Source of the DNA: CAZAGD01 sp964484485
Lineage (GTDB): Bacteria; Desulfobacterota; SM23-61
Assembly: GCA_964484485.1 (NCBI GenBank)
Contig: CAZAGD010000158.1
Span: 1-6,446, forward strand
DNA: 6,446 nucleotides
Direction of reading: 5' to 3'
Part shown: positions 1 through 5,415 of the stretch, one piece after another
Numbering within the stretch: the stretch's first letter is position 1
How the letters are laid out: every line of letters starts with the position of its first letter
Notes under the pieces: generated by a model
The model's input: the letters and a program-made list of their open reading frames with translations, nothing else
What the model was told of the DNA's origin: nothing
The model's database searches: none
Translations under genes and position numbers: made by a program

Positions 1-2
1 AG

Positions 3-134
3 ATGCAGGAAGAACATATGGAAGAAATTTGGCAAAAATTTGGCGATGGTGTTCGTTCAATAGTCCCTCTCTTTGAAACGGAGATTCAAGGCCCAGCAAT
101 GTTACACCGCTTGGCTGACCGTCTCTTTAGTTGA
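3..134 (+). CDS. C-terminal end of a probable ArsA/GET3-family ATPase (5' truncated)
   Basis: An open frame enters from the left edge and ends at TGA 132-134, leaving 43 visible residues. The tail contains the segment VPLFETEIQGPAML followed by HRLADRLF. This resembles the usual C-terminus of ArsA-family (arsenite-pump / Get3-like) ATPases, where a short 'vPLFe.Ei.G...L..l...LF' block closes the protein. Members of that family are soluble P-loop ATPases acting in metalloid export, tail-anchored protein targeting or less well defined roles. The P loop and the signature motifs lie outside the window, so the assignment rests on this tail alone. A strong terminator follows 20 bp after the stop, so this gene closes its own transcription unit. 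ATG codons at 3 and 18 are in frame but are most likely internal methionines. Family assignment is moderately confident; the specific role is unknown. Confidence 0.6.
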   Translation: MQEEHMEEIWQKFGDGVRSIVPLFETEIQGPAMLHRLADRLFS

Positions 135-153
135 AAGCCTAATAAGAAAGTGT

Positions 154-179
154 AGTGGGGCGTAAGCCCCACTTTTTTT
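154..179 (+). terminator. Rho-independent terminator of the upstream ATPase gene
   Basis: An 8-bp perfect stem AGTGGGGC (154-161) and GCCCCACT (166-173) closes a GTAA tetraloop and runs directly into a T tract (173-179). This is a textbook intrinsic terminator, placed 20 bp after the stop codon at 134. It separates the partial gene from the Lon-like operon. Confidence 0.93.
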
Positions 180-461
180 ATTCCTTGCGCCTGGTCAATT
201 TTTTTATTAAGATAGGGCGAAAATAAATAAAAATAATTAAGCAAGCAGGGAGCTGAAACAGTAAGTTTCGTAGGGTCAGCCTTTATGGCTTGCCAAGTAA
301 AGCAAGGGCCAAGCCCTTGCCCTACTTCATCATCTTCCATGCCCCTTTTTATCAAAATAGCCGACTGTCAGTTACGAGCCGGTCTCGAAAGTGAGCGGAT
401 GGGAGATTAAGCGCGAGGGTTTTCATCGTCCATGAGTAAAAAAACTGTCATGAGAAGTTAT
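180..461. other. Non-coding spacer upstream of the Lon-like gene
   Basis: No convincing gene is seen here. The 89-codon minus-strand open frame across 86-355 has no ribosome binding site or recognisable family. It overlaps the upstream gene and terminator, and its composition follows the repeats. The visible contents are an A/T-rich stretch (about 195-240), a double-hairpin repeat (270-325), the short repeat ACTGTCA at 364-370 and 444-450, and CATGAG at 431-436 and 449-454. The last two pairs lie just upstream of the extended -10 and could be operator half-sites, but they are short enough to be chance. No known riboswitch core is recognisable. Confidence 0.5.
270..325. repeat. Small REP/MITE-like double-hairpin repeat
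   Basis: The element is bounded by GTAGGG (270-275) and its complement CCCTAC (320-325). Inside are two hairpins. The first is AGCC (278-281) / GGCT (287-290), extended by flanking G-C pairs. The second is a perfect 8-bp stem GCAAGGGC (302-309) / GCCCTTGC (313-320) with a 3-nt loop, extended by GTA (297-299) / TAC (323-325). Compact palindromic units of this kind are usually multicopy intergenic elements. Multicopy status cannot be seen from one window. No T tract follows, so it is not an obvious terminator. Confidence 0.6.
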
Positions 462-470
462 TGATATAAT
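462..470 (+). promoter_or_regulatory. Extended -10 promoter candidate for the Lon-like operon
   Basis: TGATATAAT fits the extended -10 consensus TGnTATAAT exactly. No -35 box lies at the usual spacing (positions 442-447 read AAACTG), which extended -10 promoters can tolerate. Transcription would begin near 477, inside or beside the GGGGAGG ribosome binding site at 474-480, giving an unusually short leader. Either the leader is really that short and the downstream ATG (505) is favoured, or this match is fortuitous and the true promoter lies further upstream. Confidence 0.4.
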
Positions 471-473
471 ATT

Positions 474-480
474 GGGGAGG
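474..480 (+). promoter_or_regulatory. Ribosome binding site choosing ATG 490 for the Lon-like protease
   Basis: GGGGAGG ends 9 nt before ATG 490, which is good spacing. It overlaps the in-frame TTG at 472-474, so TTG cannot be the start served by it. A second weaker site, GAGGG at 492-496, stands 8 nt before ATG 505. Confidence 0.7.
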
Positions 481-489
481 CAAATCATA

Positions 490-2937
490 ATGAGGGAACA
501 GAAGATGGGCAAAGAAGTACCTTTGGAAAAATTGCGCTGGCGATGTCCTTTAGACCTACTTCCGTTTAATAATACTGATGAAATTTCCCCTTGTACAAAT
601 ATCATAGGCCAAGAAAGGGCTTTGCGGGCTATTCGGCTGGGCCTGGAGATGGATAGCCTGGGATACAATATTTTTATAGTTGGTTTGGTAGGAACGGGGC
701 GTACCACGACAATAAAATGTCTTTTAGAAGAAATTGATAAAAGCGGTAAAATTCCTGATGATATTTGCTACGTAAATAATTTTAAAGATCCTGATCAACC
801 TAAATGTATTTGTTTGCCAGCAGGACAAGGGAAATTATTTAAAAAAGATATGGAAGCCTTCCTGGAGTCTCTAAAGAAAAATATACCCCTCATTTTTGAA
901 GGAGAAGAATATCAAAAGCAAAAAAGGGAGTTAGTAGAAAGACACCGAGAAAGAGAAAAAAGCATAGTGAAAGAATTCGAGAACCGGGCCAAGAAAGAAG
1001 GCTTTACAGTCGCCCAGGTGCAAGTAGGACCCTTTACCAGACCAGATGTTGTCCCAGTAGTGGCGGGAAATGCCATCTCTTTGGAGCAATTAGAAAACCT
1101 GGTTGATCAGGGACAATTCCCGAAAGAAAGTTTTGAGCAATTGAAAGGGAAATATAGCCAGTTGAGTGCGGAACTGGAGCAGGTTCTAAAAGAAACGCGC
1201 AAATTAGAAAAAGTAATTCAGGAAGAATTGGCTGCTTTGGATAAATCAGCCATCTCGCATTTAGTGCGTGGAGCTCTCGAAGATATTAAAGAAAAATATA
1301 CTCAACCTAAAATCCAAAGTTATTTAGCCGAGGTTCAGGAGGCTGTTTTAGAAAACCCTAGCCGTTTCTTGCCCAAACCGGAACCACCTCAACTTCCTAT
1401 CCCCGGGCTAATTCCTCCTCCTACAGTAGATCCATTTACCGAATTTCAAGTAAATGTCTTAGTGGACAATTCAGAAACCAAAGGAGCACCAGTTATAATT
1501 GAAACTTCGCCCACCTACCGCAATTTGTTTGGCACTATTGAAAGGAACATCGATCGCTTGGGGGGATTGTGGCGCACAGACTTTACTAAAATAAAATGTG
1601 GATCTTTCTTGCGCGCAAATGGCGGATATCTGGTGCTCAATGCTCTTGATGCTTTTATCGAACCCGGGGTATGGGTAGCTTTAAAGAGAACGCTGCGCAA
1701 CCGCACCTTAGAGATGCAGTCCTTTGATCCTTTTTATCTTTTTGCCAGTTCAGCGATTAAACCAGAGCCAATAGAAGTAAAAGTCAAAGTGGTCATGATC
1801 GGCGATGCCTATCTTTACTATACTCTTTATGCCGTTGATGAAGATTTTAAAAAGATCTTTAAAATAAAAGCAGACTTTGACACGGTAATGGATAAAAAAG
1901 AAGAAACTTTGTTGCAGTATGCCACCTTTATTCGCAAGATCTGTCATGATGAGAAACTTTTACCCTTTGATCGGAGCGGAGTGGCCGCGGTTATCGAATA
2001 TGGCGTAAGGCTGGCTGGCCGCCAGAAAAAACTTTCTACGGAATTTCATAGGATAACTGATATTCTAAGAGAAGCCAGCTATTGGGCGAAAAAAGAAGGG
2101 AGTAACCAAGTTACTGAAAAACATGTAGAGCAAGCTATAAATGAAAAGATTTACCGCTTAAAGATGATTGAAGATAAAATTCAAGAAATGATTATGGATG
2201 GCCTGCTCTTGATTGATGCCGATGGAGCTAAAGTGGGCCAAGTGAATGGTCTTTCTGTTTATGATACTGGGGAATACGCTTTCGGCAAGCCTTCACGAAT
2301 CACAGCTAAAACCTCTATGGGCAAGGCTGGCATTATTAACATTGAGCGAGAAGCGGACCTCTCGGGAAGAACTCATAATAAAGGAGTGCTTATCTTGGCC
2401 GGATATCTAAGGGGTAAATATGCTCAAGATAAACCCCTGACCCTAACGGCCAGTCTCGCCTTTGAACAGTCTTATAGCGGGGTAGATGGTGATAGCGCCT
2501 CCTCTACGGAAGTTTATGCTATCCTTTCTGGCCTGGCTAACCTGCCTCTGCGTCAGGACATTGCTGTCACGGGGTCAATCAATCAAAATGGAGAAATCCA
2601 ACCTATTGGTGGGGTAAACCAAAAAATCGAAGGCTTTTTTGATGTCTGCCGAAGCCGGGGTTTAACTGGAAAACAAGGGGTGATAATTCCTTATCAAAAT
2701 GTAGAAGACTTGATGCTTCGTAAGGATGTAGTGGCAGCCGTAGCCGAAGGGAAATTCCATATTTATGCTATTAAAACCGTCGATGAAGGAATGGAAATTT
2801 TGACTGGTGTACCGGCCGGAGAGAGAAAAGAAGATGGCTCATACCCTGAGGGAACAGTGAATTATTTGGTGGATCAAAAGTTAAAAGAATTAGCCCTAAA
2901 GATAAAAGAGTTTGAAGCAGAGAGTGAAAAAAAATAA
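490..2937 (+). CDS. Lon-like ATP-dependent protease (COG1067, AAA_32 + Lon_C; S16 Ser-Lys peptidase)
   Basis: This is a cytoplasmic AAA+ serine protease expected to unfold and degrade protein substrates. Numbering from ATG 490 gives 815 aa. The Walker A loop is at residues 65-74 (GLVGTGRTTT), with Arg71 where most P loops carry Lys; I recall this Arg variant from the AAA_32 group. Charged helical, probably coiled-coil segments at about 138-170 and 218-250 interrupt the ATPase domain. The block ETSPTYRNLFGTIER precedes the Walker B-like strand GGYLVLNALD (378-387). The C-terminal Lon protease domain begins near 582 (VGQVNGLSVYDTG). It carries the catalytic dyad: Ser669 in DGDSAS (codon 2494-2496) and Lys712 in GGVNQKIEG (codon 2623-2625), 43 residues apart as in classical Lon. 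The large N domain of housekeeping Lon is absent, so this is a LonB/LonC-like paralogue, not lon itself. An in-frame TTG at 472 overlaps the ribosome binding site. ATG 490 has GGGGAGG 9 nt upstream; ATG 505 has GAGGG 8 nt upstream and is a real alternative. Co-transcribed with the CMD gene. Confidence 0.95.
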   Translation: MREQKMGKEVPLEKLRWRCPLDLLPFNNTDEISPCTNIIGQERALRAIRLGLEMDSLGYNIFIVGLVGTGRTTTIKCLLEEIDKSGKIPDDICYVNNFKDPDQPKCICLPAGQGKLFKKDMEAFLESLKKNIPLIFEGEEYQKQKRELVERHREREKSIVKEFENRAKKEGFTVAQVQVGPFTRPDVVPVVAGNAISLEQLENLVDQGQFPKESFEQLKGKYSQLSAELEQVLKETRKLEKVIQEELAALDKSAISHLVRGALEDIKEKYTQPKIQSYLAEVQEAVLENPSRFLPKPEPPQLPIPGLIPPPTVDPFTEFQVNVLVDNSETKGAPVIIETSPTYRNLFGTIERNIDRLGGLWRTDFTKIKCGSFLRANGGYLVLNALDAFIEPGVWVALKRTLRNRTLEMQSFDPFYLFASSAIKPEPIEVKVKVVMIGDAYLYYTLYAVDEDFKKIFKIKADFDTVMDKKEETLLQYATFIRKICHDEKLLPFDRSGVAAVIEYGVRLAGRQKKLSTEFHRITDILREASYWAKKEGSNQVTEKHVEQAINEKIYRLKMIEDKIQEMIMDGLLLIDADGAKVGQVNGLSVYDTGEYAFGKPSRITAKTSMGKAGIINIEREADLSGRTHNKGVLILAGYLRGKYAQDKPLTLTASLAFEQSYSGVDGDSASSTEVYAILSGLANLPLRQDIAVTGSINQNGEIQPIGGVNQKIEGFFDVCRSRGLTGKQGVIIPYQNVEDLMLRKDVVAAVAEGKFHIYAIKTVDEGMEILTGVPAGERKEDGSYPEGTVNYLVDQKLKELALKIKEFEAESEKK

Positions 2938-2939
2938 AT

Positions 2940-2945
2940 AAGGAG
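2940..2945 (+). promoter_or_regulatory. Ribosome binding site supporting a TTG start
   Basis: AAGGAG stands 8 nt before TTG 2954. It decides the start of the CMD-family gene, which has no in-frame ATG until codon 100, deep in the conserved domain. Confidence 0.85.
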
Positions 2946-2953
2946 AGATAAAG

Positions 2954-3349
2954 TTGAGTGAAGATTTAAAAGAAAAAACGCAAAAGACGGCTGAATTATA
3001 TTTTAAAGATACTACGGGGGAACGTCCTTATGATTTATGGCGTTCTTTTGACAAAGAGTTGGCCAAAGAAATTTCCCTATTCTATACAGGCAAATTGTAT
3101 GCACGAGAAAAAATTCCTCATCCTCTGCGCCAATTAGTTACCGTGGCTGCTTTAACTGTCTTGGAAAGAAAAGAGGAACTAAAATTGCACCTGCACGCGG
3201 CCTTAAATGTGGGTTGCCGTCCCCAGGAGATCGCAGAAGTTATTTTTCAAATGGCTACATACGGAGGCGTGCCAGTGGTGAACTCAGCCTTAAAAGTTTT
3301 TCGTAACGTCTTACAAGAGCGTGGCCTTTGGCCGATAAAAAAAGAGTAA
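2954..3349 (+). CDS. Carboxymuconolactone decarboxylase (CMD/AhpD-fold) family protein
   Basis: The 131-aa product matches the length and layout of single-domain CMD proteins such as PcaC (4-carboxymuconolactone decarboxylase). The core motif spans about residues 75-107: EELKLHLHAALNVG, then EIAEVIFQMATYGGVP. It includes Glu75 and His79, which align with the conserved acid and histidine of the PcaC type. The ExxxCxxC redox motif of AhpD is absent; the only cysteine is Cys88, so a peroxidase-reducing role is unlikely. The N-terminal stretch (YFKDTTGERPYDLWRSFDKE) resembles the helix found in decarboxylase-type members. No other beta-ketoadipate pathway gene is present, so the substrate is unknown and the family name should not be read as the reaction. 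Translation starts at TTG with a good ribosome binding site, 16 nt after the Lon-like stop, which indicates one operon. No membrane segment or signal peptide is seen. Confidence 0.88.
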   Translation: MSEDLKEKTQKTAELYFKDTTGERPYDLWRSFDKELAKEISLFYTGKLYAREKIPHPLRQLVTVAALTVLERKEELKLHLHAALNVGCRPQEIAEVIFQMATYGGVPVVNSALKVFRNVLQERGLWPIKKE

Positions 3350-3361
3350 TAAGAGAATATC

Positions 3362-3489
3362 GGAATAATGGAATAATGGAGTTATGGAATAATGAAAAAA
3401 ACAGAATAACCATAGAAATATTCGAAAAATTCCTTTCCGTCCCCATTCCCCTACCCCAGTATTCCAGTATTCCAATATTCCATTATTCC
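3362..3489. repeat. Inverted arrays of an 8-bp unit (GGAATAAT) between convergent genes
   Basis: The left arm (3362-3394) is four tandem 8-bp units, GGAATAAT, GGAATAAT, GGAGTTAT and GGAATAAT, plus a G. The right arm (3457-3489), read on the other strand, is GGAATAAT, GGAATATT, GGAATACT and GGAATACT plus a G. The arms match at 28 of 33 positions and enclose 62 bp. The structure starts 12 bp after the CMD stop and ends 6 bp before the aminotransferase stop on the other strand. It could form a long cruciform or RNA hairpin and may act as a shared two-way terminator, though no clean T tract follows either arm. Confidence 0.85.
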
Positions 3490-3495
3490 CAGTCC

Positions 3496-4833
3496 TTATT
3501 GGATCTCCTTATTAACTTCTTTGAATGTCTCATCGAGAATAGCCACCATTTGATTAATCTGCTCGTGGGTGATAATAAATGGCGGAGCAAGGAGAAGATG
3601 GTCTCCTTTTAGACCATCTACTCCGCCACCTCCCGGGTAATTAATCAAACCTTTTTCAAAAGCTCGCTGCCCAATTATAGTATTTATTTTCTTTTGTGGG
3701 GGGAAAGGTTCTTTAGTATTTTTATCTTTTACAAATTCAATTCCGGCAAAAAGGCCTTTGCCGCGAATGTCCCCAACAATATTATGCTGGTGCAATGATC
3801 TCAAGGCAGTGAGAAAATATTCGCCCATTTGAGCAGCTCGCGAGATAAGGTTGTGCTTTAAGAGATAATCGATGACTGCGCAGCCAATGGCGCAAGAGAG
3901 GGGATTTTGGCTGTAAGTATGCCCGTGAATGAAGGCGCCCGACCCCTCTTTAATGGTGCGGTAGATTTCTTCCTTTACAATTACTGCCGCTATGGGTGTA
4001 TAGCCGCTGCTTAATCCTTTGGCGGCAACGACCATATCCGGAACAACTTGCCAATGGTCAATTCCAAAATTTTTCCCTGTTCTGCCCACTCCGGTCATTA
4101 CTTCATCGGCGATAAATAAAATATCATAGCGGTCACAAATTTCGCGAATTTTCTGGAAGTATCCATCTCGGGGGACTAAGACTCCGGCGGTAGCTCCCAC
4201 AATGGGTTCGGCAATAAAAGCGGAAATTGATTCTGGCCCTTCATAAAGGATGGTCCTTTCTAAATCTATGGCGCATTCTAAAGCACAATTTTCAGGTTTA
4301 AGGCCAAAAGAACAGCGGTAACAATATGCGGGCTGAATGTGCGGAGTATGTTGGAGAAGGGGTAGATATAAATGGCGCCGGCCTGTATGACCAGAAAGAG
4401 CAAGAGCTCCCAAGGTATTTCCATGATAACTTGTCCAGCGCGAGATCACTTTATATTTACCCGGTTTTCCTCTCTCTACTTGATATTGCCGAGCCATTTT
4501 TATCGCTGTCTCAACCGCTTCTGAGCCTCCCGAAAGGAAATAAACTCGGGAAAGGCCAGGCGGAGCTAGCTGGACTAATTTAGCAGCCAAATCAATGGCC
4601 GCCTGGCTGGTAAATTGTGAGCTATGGGCAAAAGAAACTTTTTCTGCTTGGTGAATCATCGCTTCCGTAATTTCTTTTACTCCGTGGCCGATCGTAACAA
4701 CGGCCGCCCCTCCAGAGCCATCGATATATTTTTTGCCATTTCGATCAAAAAGGTAAATTCCTTCTCCCCGTTCAACCACAGGATAGAACTTTTGCAAATT
4801 ACGGGGAAATATATGATTTTCTGTTTGATTCAT
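3496..4833 (-). CDS. Class III PLP-dependent aminotransferase (omega-/beta-amino acid type) with Cys4 insert
   Basis: This 445-aa protein has the full fold-type I class III aminotransferase layout and should transfer an amino group from an omega- or beta-amino acid to a 2-oxoacid. Visible motifs: SGGSEAVETA (101-110) for PLP phosphate binding; YHG (136-138), whose aromatic residue stacks on the PLP ring; IADEVMTGVGRTG (241-253), with Asp243 contacting the PLP ring nitrogen; Lys272 in AKGLSSGY as the Schiff-base lysine; and GHTYSQNP (304-311). A four-cysteine segment lies at 171-187: Cys171, Cys174, Cys183 and Cys187 (CxxC-x8-CxxxC). I recall related cysteine-rich insets in some annotated 'aspartate aminotransferase family' proteins, but not in classical GabT, ArgD or HemL. 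The ATG start has GGAGG 6 nt upstream (complement of 4840-4844). The gene converges on the CMD gene and diverges from the hydroxyacid dehydrogenase. The substrate is not determined; a beta-alanine, 3-aminoisobutyrate or taurine-like amine is a reasonable guess from the neighbour. Confidence 0.95.
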   Translation of the reverse strand: MNQTENHIFPRNLQKFYPVVERGEGIYLFDRNGKKYIDGSGGAAVVTIGHGVKEITEAMIHQAEKVSFAHSSQFTSQAAIDLAAKLVQLAPPGLSRVYFLSGGSEAVETAIKMARQYQVERGKPGKYKVISRWTSYHGNTLGALALSGHTGRRHLYLPLLQHTPHIQPAYCYRCSFGLKPENCALECAIDLERTILYEGPESISAFIAEPIVGATAGVLVPRDGYFQKIREICDRYDILFIADEVMTGVGRTGKNFGIDHWQVVPDMVVAAKGLSSGYTPIAAVIVKEEIYRTIKEGSGAFIHGHTYSQNPLSCAIGCAVIDYLLKHNLISRAAQMGEYFLTALRSLHQHNIVGDIRGKGLFAGIEFVKDKNTKEPFPPQKKINTIIGQRAFEKGLINYPGGGGVDGLKGDHLLLAPPFIITHEQINQMVAILDETFKEVNKEIQ

Positions 4834-4862
4834 CTAATACCTCCTTTTTTCGAGTCCTTTGT

Positions 4863-4962
4863 AAAAAAGAGGGGAGAAAAATTAAATTCTTTAGTGCCCA
4901 TTTTACCTCGAGGGCAATTTGGATTTCAATTTATAAAAAATCTTCTTACTCCCCTCTTTTTT
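4863..4962. repeat. 14-bp perfect inverted repeat flanking the aminotransferase promoter
   Basis: AAAAAAGAGGGGAG (4863-4876) is the exact reverse complement of CTCCCCTCTTTTTT (4949-4962), with 72 bp between that contain the predicted minus-strand promoter. The right arm is also half of the short hairpin at 4951-4971, so the two pairings would compete. Confidence 0.75.
4900..4929 (-). promoter_or_regulatory. Sigma-70-type promoter candidate for the aminotransferase
   Basis: On the minus strand, TTGAAA (complement of 4924-4929) and TAAAAT (complement of 4900-4905) are 18 bp apart, a good fit to -35/-10 consensus. Transcription would start near 4893, giving a leader of about 60 nt. The promoter sits between the arms of a 14-bp perfect inverted repeat (4863-4876 / 4949-4962), so the leader contains one arm. 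Confidence 0.55.
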
Positions 4963-4971
4963 AAAGAGGGG
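4951..4971. repeat. Perfect 9-bp hairpin CCCCTCTTT / AAAGAGGGG
   Basis: CCCCTCTTT (4951-4959) and AAAGAGGGG (4963-4971) form a perfect stem with a 3-nt loop. The second arm starts the first copy of the dispersed AAAGAGGGG...AGATTAT element. No gene points into it closely enough to make it an obvious terminator. Confidence 0.75.
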
Positions 4972-5020
4972 TAGGGGGAGATTATACCCTTCTTTTTTAA
5001 AGGGAGGCGGGGGAGATTAT
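4961..5020. repeat. Two tandem copies of an AAAGNGGGG...GGGAGATTAT element
   Basis: Copy 1 is at 4961-4985 and copy 2 at 4997-5020. Both read TTAAAG, a G-rich core, then GGGGGAGATTAT, and both are preceded by a T6 run and a C/T-rich stretch. A third, more diverged copy lies at 5319-5343. Repetition of a whole 24-25 nt unit argues for a dispersed element and not chance composition. Confidence 0.7.
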
Positions 5021-5314
5021 GCCACATTTTCTGAGAGAATGTGTCGTAATGGCTAGAAAAGACAAAGGGCAGGCATGAGGCAGGGCGGGGGCAGGCATGA
5101 GTGAAGAAGCATCGGCGGGAGAAGAAGTTGTTCAAAATTGACCAATGATTTTCCGCAAAGGAGGGCGGATAGTTAAAATAAGCAATATGGTTAAGATTCT
5201 AAATCCGCCCGTCCCCATAGAAGATCCACTGCCTCATGATTCTGAATGAATGCCTGCCTCTCGCCTGCCTCAGGTCACTTCACCAAATGTTAGCTATTTA
5301 TTAATTATGCCACA
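5016..5314. repeat. MITE-like unit: 11-bp direct repeats enclosing nested inverted repeats
   Basis: ATTATGCCACA occurs at 5016-5026 and again at 5304-5314, enclosing 277 bp. Inside is an imperfect 25-bp inverted repeat (5074-5098 against 5250-5274, 20 of 25 matching) made of GGCAGG/CCTGCC motifs. Within that lies a perfect 8-bp inverted repeat GGGCGGAT (5163-5170) / ATCCGCCC (5203-5210). A small hairpin CACATTTT / AGAATGTG follows the first direct repeat (5023-5043). This could be a decayed non-autonomous element with target duplications or a structured RNA. The inverted repeats do not reach the direct repeats, which weakens the transposon reading. Confidence 0.45.
5067..5101 (+). repeat. Direct repeat GGGCAGGCATGAG, two copies
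   Basis: The 13-bp sequence occurs at 5067-5079 and 5089-5101, a 22-bp period. It forms the G-rich left side of the larger inverted repeat whose C-rich side is near 5250-5274. Confidence 0.8.
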
Positions 5315-5318
5315 GTCT

Positions 5319-5343
5319 CTAAAGAGGGGTCAGGGAAGATTAT
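5319..5343. repeat. Third copy of the AAAGAGGGG...AGATTAT element
   Basis: CTAAAGAGGGGTCAGGGAAG followed by ATTAT matches copies at 4961-4985 and 4997-5020, with two substitutions in the G-rich core. It ends 10 bp before the -35 box of the dehydrogenase promoter. Confidence 0.6.
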
Positions 5344-5353
5344 TTCCTTTAGA

Positions 5354-5382
5354 TTGAAAATTAATTCCAAAAATTTTATACT
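5354..5382 (+). promoter_or_regulatory. Sigma-70-type promoter of the hydroxyacid dehydrogenase
   Basis: TTGAAA (5354-5359) and TATACT (5377-5382) are separated by the optimal 17 bp. Transcription should begin near 5389, about 34 nt before ATG 5423, with room for the ribosome binding site. It is the best promoter match in the window. Confidence 0.75.
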
Positions 5383-5408
5383 CACCGGAAATGGCTAACT
5401 AATTTTCA

Positions 5409-5415
5409 AGGGAGG
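5409..5415 (+). promoter_or_regulatory. Ribosome binding site selecting ATG 5423 over ATG 5417
   Basis: AGGGAGG ends 1 nt before ATG 5417, which is too close, and 7 nt before ATG 5423, which is ideal. The downstream ATG is therefore the likely start, dropping two residues from the longer frame. Confidence 0.8.

Noticed and set aside
445..470. CTGTCA (445-450) as a -35 box for TATAAT at 465
   Set aside because: The spacing is only 14 bp, too short for a normal sigma-70 promoter. The extended -10 reading explains the site better.
350..470. Riboswitch or structured leader upstream of the Lon-like gene
   Set aside because: No known aptamer core could be recognised and the predicted transcription start near 477 would exclude this region from the transcript.
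490..2937. Housekeeping Lon protease (lon)
   Set aside because: The N-terminal Lon substrate-binding domain is missing, the ATPase is of the AAA_32 type with long helical insertions, and the Walker A has Arg, so it is a Lon-like paralogue.
2954..3349. AhpD-type alkylhydroperoxidase identity for the CMD-family gene
   Set aside because: The required CxxC redox motif is absent; only one cysteine is present, and the His/Glu pattern is of the decarboxylase type.
3328..3612. 94-codon + strand frame running through the octamer arrays into the aminotransferase
   Set aside because: It starts inside the CMD gene, reads through the inverted repeat and runs antisense to a well-supported gene end, so it is a frame shadow.
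4961..5095. G-quadruplex potential of the G-rich runs in the divergent spacer
   Set aside because: Runs of three or more G exist but four of them are not clustered with short loops; the long gaps make a stable quadruplex doubtful.
4926..5135. 69-codon minus-strand frame in the divergent spacer
   Set aside because: Its sequence is dictated by the T-rich and C-rich repeat arms, it lacks a ribosome binding site, and it shows no recognisable family.
5097..5141. 14-codon frame starting at ATG 5097
   Set aside because: Very short, built partly from the GGCAGGCATGAG direct repeat, and with no proper ribosome binding site.
5145..5249. 34-codon + strand open frame inside the nested repeat unit
   Set aside because: There is no ribosome binding site before ATG 5145. 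The AAAGGAGG at 5157-5164 lies 22 nt before the internal ATG 5187, too far. The perfect GGGCGGAT/ATCCGCCC pair lies inside the frame, which fits a palindrome better than a coding sequence.
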